A stretch of 8,773 nucleotides of DNA from NCBI GenBank assembly GCA_002449845.1, contig DJXW01000024.1, positions 70,505-79,277 on the forward strand, read 5' to 3'. Each line of letters opens with the position of its first letter. Within the stretch, counting starts at the first letter, position 1. Under the pieces are notes generated by a model that worked only from the letters and a program-made list of their open reading frames with translations, was not told where the DNA came from and ran no database searches. Shown piece by piece: positions 1-7,300 of this stretch. Made by a program: the position numbers and the translations under genes. This DNA comes from Prevotella sp. UBA6994 (GTDB lineage Bacteria; Bacteroidota; Bacteroidia; Bacteroidales; Bacteroidaceae).

Positions 1-365
1 AAGCTATTGCTGAAGAGTTGGTAAATCTTACAGTGAAAGAAGTTCAAGAGTTGAAAACAGTCCTGAAGGACGAGTATGGTATCGAACCCGCTGCTGCAGC
101 TGTTGCTGTTGCTGCTGGACCTGCTGCTGGTGCAGCTCCCGCTGAGGAGGAGAAGACATCTTTCGATGTAGTTCTCGCTGAGGTAGGTGCAACAAAGCTC
201 CAAGTTGTTAAGGCTGTTAAAGAGGCTTGTGGTCTCGGTTTGAAGGAAGCTAAGGATCTCGTTGATGGTGCTCCTGCTACTATCAAGGAAGGTCTTTCTA
301 AGGACGAGGCTGAAAACTTGAAGAAGACAATCGAAGCTGCTGGTGCTAAGGTTGAGCTCAAGTAA
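1..365 (+). CDS. rplL: 50S ribosomal protein L7/L12, 5'-truncated by the window edge
   Basis: L7/L12 forms the flexible stalk of the large ribosomal subunit and recruits and activates the translation GTPases (EF-Tu, EF-G, IF2). The reading frame is open from the window edge: codons from position 3 read AIAEELVNLTVKEVQEL, so the TTG at 18-20 is an internal leucine and not the start. About 120 residues are visible; the missing N-terminus is probably only some five residues (the family is about 120-125 aa). In order there is the N-terminal dimerisation helix region that binds L10, an Ala/Gly/Pro-rich hinge encoded by a GCT-rich stretch at about 90-143, and the globular C-terminal domain starting at KTSFDVVL. 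That domain contains the factor-binding signature GLGLKEAKDLV and ends in AGAKVELK. The TAA stop is at 363-365. Position upstream of rpoB is the standard bacterial order, with rplJ expected just upstream outside the window. Identification is very secure. Confidence 0.98.
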   Translation, partial: AIAEELVNLTVKEVQELKTVLKDEYGIEPAAAAVAVAAGPAAGAAPAEEEKTSFDVVLAEVGATKLQVVKAVKEACGLGLKEAKDLVDGAPATIKEGLSKDEAENLKKTIEAAGAKVELK

Positions 366-392
366 TTGAATTTTTATATTTTTTCAAATAAC

Positions 393-430
393 GGTTAGGA
401 TCTTCCCAGTCGGTGGGTCCTAACCTTTTT
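393..430 (+). terminator. Hairpin plus T-tract in the rplL-rpoB spacer; probable transcription attenuator
   Basis: GGTTAGGA (393-400) pairs perfectly with TCCTAACC (418-425). Above it, after a 4-nt bulge (401-404), CCCA (405-408) pairs with TGGG (414-417) around a 5-nt loop (409-413). TTTTT follows at 426-430, then a further T-rich stretch. This is the form of a rho-independent terminator, 28 nt after the rplL stop and 23 nt before the rpoB start. E. coli is known to have a partial terminator in the same spacer that lowers rpoBC transcription relative to the ribosomal genes. A similar partial role is inferred here, because no clear separate rpoB promoter is visible between the hairpin and the start codon. 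It could instead act as an RNA processing site. Confidence 0.8.
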
Positions 431-452
431 GTGTCTTTTATTCGTAATTATA

Positions 453-3400
453 ATGGCTTCAAAAGTTGTTGAAAACAGAATTAATTTTGCCAGCGTCCAT
501 AATCCGATGCCATATCCGGATTTTCTCGACGTTCAATTGAAGTCTTTCAAGGACTTCCTTCAGTTGGATACTCCGCCAGAAGAACGCAAGAACGATGGTC
601 TGTATAAGGTTTTCTCAGAAAATTTCCCAATTACTGACACTCGAAACAATTTCGTTCTTGAGTTCTTGGATTATTTCATAGACCCACCACGTTATTCTAT
701 TGATGAGTGCTTAGAGCGTGGACTCACTTATAGCGTGCCTCTTAAGGCCAAAATGAAACTATACTGTACGGATCCCGACCATGAAGATTTCAACCCTGTT
801 ACTTCAGATGTGTTCTTGGGAACGATACCGTATATGACACATAATGGAACGTTCATCATCAATGGCGCTGAGCGAGTTGTTGTTTCTCAATTGCACCGTT
901 CACCAGGTGTGTTCTTTGGTCAAGGTATTCACTCCAACGGAAAGGTTCTTTATTCTGCCCGTATTATTCCTTTCAAGGGTTCTTGGATTGAATTTGCCAC
1001 TGACATCAACAACGTGATGTATGCCTACATCGACCGTAAGAAGAAGTTGCCAGTAACAACCCTTCTTCGTGCCGTTGGTTACGAACATGATAAGGATATT
1101 CTTCAGATTTTCGACCTCGCTGAAGAAATCAAGATAAACAAGAAAAACTTAAAAGAGGCCGTTGGTAAGAAATTAGCAGCTCGTGTATTGAAGAGTTGGA
1201 ATGAAGATTTCGTAGATGAGGATACTGGCGAAGTTGTTTCCATCGAGCGTAATGAGGTGATCATGGATCGTGAAACCGAGATTACCGAAGAAAACATTCC
1301 AGACATTCTCGATTGCGGAGCTTCTTCTATCCTTATCCACAAGGATGCAGAACTTGCCAACAAGTACGCCATCATTTTCAATACACTGGCAAAAGACCCC
1401 AGTAACTCTGAAAAAGAGGCTGTACTTTATATCTATCGTCAGTTGCGTAACGCAGAGCCACAGGATGATGCAAGTGCAAAGGAAGTATTCCAAAACTTGT
1501 TCTTCTCAGACAAACGTTACGACTTAGGTGAAGTGGGACGTTACCGTATCAATAAGAAATTAGGTCTTGATACGGATATGGATACACGTGTACTTACGCA
1601 ACACGATATTATTGAGATTATCAAGTATCTTATTCAATTGGTTAATTCTAATGCAACGGTTGATGATATCGACCACCTCTCTAACCGTCGTGTTCGTACC
1701 GTTGGTGAACAATTGAGTAACCAATTCTCTATTGGTTTGGCACGTATGAGTCGTACTATACGCGAGCGTATGAATGTGCGTGACAATGAGGTGTTCACGC
1801 CTACAGACTTGATTAATGCCAAAACCATTTCAAGTGTTATTAATACATTCTTCGGAACTAACCCATTGAGCCAGTTCATGGATCAAACCAACCCTCTTGC
1901 TGAGGTTACTCACAAGCGTCGTCTCTCTGCTTTGGGTCCTGGTGGTTTGTCTCGTGAACGTGCAGGCTTTGAGGTTCGTGACGTTCACTATACTCACTAT
2001 GGTCGTCTTTGTCCTATTGAGAGTCCTGAAGGTCCTAACATCGGTTTGATTTCTTCGTTGTGCGTTTATGCAACTATCAACGAACTTGGATTTATTGAAA
2101 CTCCTTACCGCAAGGTTCACGATGGAGTAGTAAACCTGAAGAATGAAGACATAGTTTATCTTACGGCTGAAGAAGAGCAAGACCACGTTATCGGTCAGGG
2201 TAATGCGCCTTTGAAGAAAGATGGTTCATTTATCCGTACATACGTGAAGTGTCGTCAGGATGCAGATTTCCCTGTTGTGGCTCCTTCACAAGTAGATTTG
2301 ATGGACGTTTCTCCTCAACAGATTGCTTCTGTTTCCGCAGGTTTGATTCCTTTCCTCGAGCATGATGACGGTCACCGTGCATTGATGGGATGTAACATGA
2401 TGCGTCAGGCTGTTCCATTGTTGCACAATGATGCACCTATCGTGGGTACAGGTCTTGAGAAACAAGTATGTGAGGATTCACGTACCATGATTGTAGCCGA
2501 AGGTGATGGTGTTGTAGAATATGTAGATGCTACAACCATCCGTATCCTTTACGACCGTACGGAAGACGAGGAGTTTGTTAGCTTCGAGCCTGCTTCCAAG
2601 GAATATCGCATTCCAAAGTTCCGCCGTACCAACCAAAGCATGTCTATCGACCTTCGTCCTATCTGTACGAAGGGACAACGTGTTAAGGCTGGTGACATCT
2701 TGACAGAGGGATATGCAACGGAAAACGGAGAACTTGCTCTCGGTAGAAACTTGCTCGTGGCTTATATGCCATGGAAAGGTTACAATTATGAGGATGCTAT
2801 TGTTCTTTCCGAACGTCTTGTTCGCGACGACGTTCTTACATCCGTTCACGTAGATGAGTATTCACTTGACGTGCGTGAGACAAAGCGTGGAATGGAAGAG
2901 TTTACTTCCGATATTCCTAATGTAAGTGAGGAAACGACAAAAGACCTGGACGAAAATGGTATTATCCGTGTCGGAGCTCGTGTTGAACCAGGTGATATCC
3001 TTATCGGTAAGATTTCTCCAAAGGGAGAGAGCGATCCTTCACCAGAAGAGAAACTGTTGCGTGCCATCTTTGGTGACAAGGCTGGTGACGTGAAAGATTC
3101 TTCACTGAAGGCCAATCCATCGCTTAGTGGTGTGGTTATCGACAAGAAATTGTTCTCTCGTGCCGTAAAGACTCGTGAATCTAAACGTCAGGATAAGGTC
3201 ATCCTTGCCAAGATTGATGATGAGTACAAGGCAAAAGACAATGACTTGAAGGATATCCTCATCGACAAGTTGCAAGTTCTCACCAAAGGCAAGACTTGTC
3301 AAGGCGTGAAAGATTATACTGGAGCCGAAATTATTACGAAAGGTAGTAAATTCACTGTTCCGGCATTGAGAAACTTAGAGTATGATGGTATTCAGTCTAA

Positions 3401-4265
3401 CGACTGGACGGGCGATGAGCATACCGATATGCTTATCCAGAAACTCATCATGAATTATATTCGCAAATACAAACTCCTTGATGCAGAATGTAAGCGCAGG
3501 AAGTTCGCTATCACCATCGGTGACGAACTGCCCACTGGCATTCAGCAGATGGCTAAGGTTTACGTGGCTAAGAAACGTAAGATTGGCATTGGAGATAAAT
3601 TGGCTGGACGCCACGGAAACAAGGGTATTGTTTCTAAGGTGGTACGTATGGAAGATATGCCGTTCCTTGAGGATGGTCGTCCCGTTGACTTGGTACTTAA
3701 CCCATTGGGTGTGCCTTCTCGTATGAACTTAGGACAGATCTTTGAGGCTATCCTTGGTGCAGCCGGTCAGAAGTTGGGTGTTAAGTTTGCTACTCCTATC
3801 TTCGATGGTGCAAAACTGGATGACCTCTCTGAGTGGACTGATAAGGCTGGCTTGCCACACCTTTGTTCTACTCGTCTGTATGATGGCGAGACAGGTGAGC
3901 AGTTTGACCAACCTGCTACCGTGGGTGTAACCTACTTCCTCAAGCTTGGTCACATGGTAGAAGACAAGATGCACGCCCGTTCCATCGGTCCGTACAGTCT
4001 CATTACCCAACAGCCTCTTGGTGGTAAGGCACAATTTGGTGGCCAGCGTTTCGGAGAGATGGAGGTTTGGGCACTTGAGGCATTCGGTGCTTCACATGTG
4101 CTCCAAGAGATATTGACCATCAAGTCTGATGACACTGTTGGTAGAAGCAAGGCTTATGAGGCTATCGTCAAGGGCGATCCTATGCCTACGCCAGGAATCC
4201 CAGAGTCTCTCAACGTGTTGCTGCATGAATTGCGTGGACTCGGATTGAGCGTTAAACTCGACTAA
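453..4265 (+). CDS. rpoB: DNA-directed RNA polymerase subunit beta
   Basis: The beta subunit of core RNA polymerase forms one pincer of the DNA cleft and half of the active site. The ATG at 453 gives a 1270-aa protein beginning MASKVVENRINF, which fits the Bacteroidales family start. The frame stays open upstream to a TTG at 429, but that codon lies in the T-tract of the hairpin and is rejected. No Shine-Dalgarno sequence is seen; the leader is A/T-rich, as is usual in Bacteroidota. Visible landmarks are the protrusion and lobe in the N-terminal 430 residues; the rifampicin cluster SQFMDQTNPLAEVTHKRR with Q474, D477, H487, S492 and L494 (E. coli 513, 516, 526, 531, 533); and SPEGPNIG from residue 524. 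Further on are the flap-tip helix PEEKLLRAIFGD (864-875), a charged helical insertion at about 903-1013 in the position of E. coli SI2, and active-site lysines K1041 and K1049 (GDKLAGRHGNKG). The C-terminal clamp contains DKMHARS with H1174 (E. coli H1237). The gene is full length with no frameshift. It is 45 nt upstream of rpoC in the same reading phase and is surely co-transcribed with it. Confidence 0.99.
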   Translation: MASKVVENRINFASVHNPMPYPDFLDVQLKSFKDFLQLDTPPEERKNDGLYKVFSENFPITDTRNNFVLEFLDYFIDPPRYSIDECLERGLTYSVPLKAKMKLYCTDPDHEDFNPVTSDVFLGTIPYMTHNGTFIINGAERVVVSQLHRSPGVFFGQGIHSNGKVLYSARIIPFKGSWIEFATDINNVMYAYIDRKKKLPVTTLLRAVGYEHDKDILQIFDLAEEIKINKKNLKEAVGKKLAARVLKSWNEDFVDEDTGEVVSIERNEVIMDRETEITEENIPDILDCGASSILIHKDAELANKYAIIFNTLAKDPSNSEKEAVLYIYRQLRNAEPQDDASAKEVFQNLFFSDKRYDLGEVGRYRINKKLGLDTDMDTRVLTQHDIIEIIKYLIQLVNSNATVDDIDHLSNRRVRTVGEQLSNQFSIGLARMSRTIRERMNVRDNEVFTPTDLINAKTISSVINTFFGTNPLSQFMDQTNPLAEVTHKRRLSALGPGGLSRERAGFEVRDVHYTHYGRLCPIESPEGPNIGLISSLCVYATINELGFIETPYRKVHDGVVNLKNEDIVYLTAEEEQDHVIGQGNAPLKKDGSFIRTYVKCRQDADFPVVAPSQVDLMDVSPQQIASVSAGLIPFLEHDDGHRALMGCNMMRQAVPLLHNDAPIVGTGLEKQVCEDSRTMIVAEGDGVVEYVDATTIRILYDRTEDEEFVSFEPASKEYRIPKFRRTNQSMSIDLRPICTKGQRVKAGDILTEGYATENGELALGRNLLVAYMPWKGYNYEDAIVLSERLVRDDVLTSVHVDEYSLDVRETKRGMEEFTSDIPNVSEETTKDLDENGIIRVGARVEPGDILIGKISPKGESDPSPEEKLLRAIFGDKAGDVKDSSLKANPSLSGVVIDKKLFSRAVKTRESKRQDKVILAKIDDEYKAKDNDLKDILIDKLQVLTKGKTCQGVKDYTGAEIITKGSKFTVPALRNLEYDGIQSNDWTGDEHTDMLIQKLIMNYIRKYKLLDAECKRRKFAITIGDELPTGIQQMAKVYVAKKRKIGIGDKLAGRHGNKGIVSKVVRMEDMPFLEDGRPVDLVLNPLGVPSRMNLGQIFEAILGAAGQKLGVKFATPIFDGAKLDDLSEWTDKAGLPHLCSTRLYDGETGEQFDQPATVGVTYFLKLGHMVEDKMHARSIGPYSLITQQPLGGKAQFGGQRFGEMEVWALEAFGASHVLQEILTIKSDDTVGRSKAYEAIVKGDPMPTPGIPESLNVLLHELRGLGLSVKLD

Positions 4266-4310
4266 TTGTGAATGTAAGATTATTTATTAAAGAGTTAAAA
4301 GTTAATCGAA
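4266..4310 (+). other. rpoB-rpoC spacer and rpoC translation start region
   Basis: This 45-nt A/T-rich spacer separates the rpoB TAA stop from the rpoC ATG. It contains no GGAGG-like Shine-Dalgarno sequence. The bases before the start are A-rich (AAAAGTTAATCGAA), which suits the weak use of Shine-Dalgarno pairing known for Bacteroidota. I see no hairpin with a T-tract and no Bacteroidota-type promoter (TTTG at -33, TAnnTTTG at -7), so rpoC is expected to depend on read-through from rpoB. Confidence 0.6.
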
Positions 4311-7300
4311 ATGGCTTTTAAGAAAGATACAAAGGTAAAGAATAATTTCACGAAAATTACCATCGGTCTGGCATCGCCCGAAGAGATCTTGGAAAATTCG
4401 TTCGGTGAGGTCACTAAGCCCGAAACCATTAACTATCGTACATACAAACCTGAGCGTGAGGGCTTGTTCTGTGAGCGCATCTTCGGTCCCAGCAGGGATT
4501 ATGAGTGTGCTTGCGGTAAGTACAAGCGTATTCGCTATAAGGGAATCGTGTGCGACCGTTGTGGCGTTGAGGTAACCGAGAAGAAAGTGAGACGTGAACG
4601 CAGTGGACATATCGAACTGGTGGTTCCCGTGGCTCATATCTGGTATTTCCGTTCGTTGCCCAATAAGATTGGCTACTTGCTTGGTATGCCAACCAAGAAA
4701 CTTGATTCCGTTATTTATTACGAGAAATATGTAGTCATCAAGCCTGGTATCCTTGAAGGTAAGAAAAATGAAGAAGGCTCTGATGATCTGAATGGTTCTC
4801 ACGCATTAGACTTGATTACGGAAGAGGAATATGTCAACATCATGGACAATTACCTCGATCCTAACAATGACTATTTGGATGACAACGATCCTAATAAGTT
4901 CATTGCCAAGATGGGTGCTGAGGCTATTTATGACTTGCTTGCCAATTTGGATCTCGATGCATTGTCATACGAACTTCGCGACCGTGCCAACAACGATGCT
5001 GCACAGCAACGCAAGACCGAGGCTCTGAAACGCTTGCAGGTGGTTGAGGCTTTCCGTTCAAGTAGGGAAATCAATCGTCCTGAATGGATGATCATGAAGA
5101 TTATCCCTGTCATTCCACCAGAGCTTCGTCCTTTGGTTCCTCTGGATGGTGGTCGTTTCGCCACATCCGACCTCAACGACCTCTATCGTCGTGTCATCAT
5201 TCGTAACAACCGCTTGAAGAGACTGATGGAAATCAAGGCTCCTGAAGTGATTCTGCGTAATGAGAAACGTATGTTGCAAGAGGCTGTCGATTCTCTCTTC
5301 GACAATAGCCGTAAGGCTTCTGCCGTCAAGAGTGAGAGCAATCGCCCATTGAAGTCATTGTCCGACTCTCTCAAGGGTAAGCAAGGACGTTTCCGTCAAA
5401 ACTTGTTGGGTAAGCGTGTCGATTATTCCGCTCGTTCGGTAATCGTCGTTGGTCCAGAGTTGAAGATGGGTGAGTGCGGTCTGCCTAAGTTGATGGCTGC
5501 CGAGCTTTACAAGCCATTTATCATTCGTAAGTTGATTGAGCGTGGCATTGTGAAGACCGTGAAGAGTGCCAAGAAAATCGTTGACCGTCGTGAACCTGTA
5601 ATTTGGGACATCTTGGAAAATGTCATGAAGGGTCATCCCGTATTGCTCAACCGTGCACCTACGTTGCACCGTTTGGGTATTCAGGCTTTCCAACCCAAAC
5701 TGATTGAGGGTAAGGCTATCCAACTCCACCCATTGGCTTGTACGGCATTCAATGCCGACTTCGATGGTGACCAGATGGCTGTACACCTTCCTTTGAGCAA
5801 TGAGGCTATATTGGAAGCTCAAATCTTGATGCTCCAGAGCCATAACATATTGAATCCTGCTAACGGCGCTCCTATCACTGTTCCTTCTCAGGACATGGTA
5901 CTTGGTTTGTATTACATCACCAAGATACGTCCGGGAGCAAAAGGCGAGAAACTGACTTTCTATGGTCCCGAAGAGGCAATCATCGCTCACAACGAGGGTA
6001 AGTGTGACTTGCACGCTCCCGTGAAAGTGCTGGTTGACGATAGGGTAGATGGCAAGCCTGTTCGTCACATGGTGGAAACGTCTGTAGGACGTGTCATCGT
6101 CAACGAAATCATCCCTGAAGAGGTAGGATTCTTTAATGACGTTATTTCTAAGAAGACATTGCGTGGTATCATTGCTGACGTTATCAAGAACGTAGGTATG
6201 GCTCGTGCCTGTGAGTTCCTTGACGGAATCAAGAACTTAGGTTATCGCATGGCATACGTAGCAGGTCTGTCGTTCAACCTTGATGATATCATCGTGCCAC
6301 CAGAAAAGGAGGCAATCGTGGCTAAAGGTCAGAAAGAGGTTGACGAAATCCAAGCCAACTACGATATGGGTTTCATCACCGACAACGAGCGTTACAATCA
6401 GGTGATTGATGCCTGGACTCATGTGAATAATGAACTGGGCGACATCCTCCTGAAAGAAATGACTGCTGCCGACCAAGGCTTCAATGCTGTTTATATGATG
6501 CTCGACTCTGGTGCCCGTGGTTCTAAAGATCAGATCAAGCAGCTTTCTGGTATGCGTGGTTTGATGGCTAAGCCACAGAAAGCCGGTGCTGAGGGTCAGC
6601 AGATTATCGAAAACCCAATCCTTTCTAACTTTAAGGAAGGTATGTCGGTGCTCGAATACTTTATCTCTTCTCACGGTGCTCGTAAGGGTCTTGCCGATAC
6701 CGCTATGAAGACTGCCGACGCTGGTTATCTTACCCGTCGTTTGGTGGACGTTTCTCACGACGTGATTATCACGGAGGAAGACTGTGGTACTCTTCGTGGA
6801 TTGGAATGCTCTGCCTTGAAGAATGGCGATGAGGTTATCTCATCTCTCTCAGAGAGAATCTTGGGTCGTGTGACTGTTCACGACGTGATCAATCCTACCA
6901 CTGGCGAACTGATCGTTGCCGCTGGTGAGGAAATCACCGAGGAAAAGGCTGCCGCAATCGAGGCTTCTCCTATCGAGACGGTCGAGATTCGTTCAGTGCT
7001 CACCTGTGAGAGCAAGAAGGGTGTCTGCATGAAGTGCTATGGCCGTAACCTCGCTACACAACGCATGGTACAGAGAGGTGAGGCTGTCGGCGTGATTGCT
7101 GCACAGGCCATCGGTGAACCTGGTACCCAGCTTACTCTTCGTACATTCCACGCTGGTGGTGTGGCTGGTAATGCAGCTGCCAATGCCAGCATCGTAGCTA
7201 AGAATGAGTCGCGTCTTGAGTTCGACGAGCTTCATACCGTTCCTTTCGTAGAAAAGGGTGGTGAGGAAGAACGTACTTGTCAGATGGTGGTGAGCCACTT

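Noticed and set aside
18..20. TTG as the start codon of rplL
   Set aside because: The frame is open to the window edge and the upstream codons encode the expected AIAEE residues of the L7/L12 N-terminus, so this is an internal leucine.
90..143. GCT-rich repeat-like stretch
   Set aside because: It encodes the normal Ala/Pro/Gly-rich hinge of L7/L12 and is not a nucleotide-level repeat element.
429..452. TTG start giving rpoB eight extra N-terminal residues
   Set aside because: The codon lies in the T-tract of the hairpin, the extra residues do not match the family, and the ATG at 453 gives the expected N-terminus.
366..452. Separate rpoB promoter in the spacer
   Set aside because: No TAnnTTTG -7 box with a TTTG -33 box at suitable distance was found; the TTTTTG after the hairpin does not have the preceding TA.
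5355..6068. 237-codon minus-strand reading frame opposite rpoC
   Set aside because: Same register and same codon-bias explanation; the sense strand here encodes the conserved active-site part of beta'.
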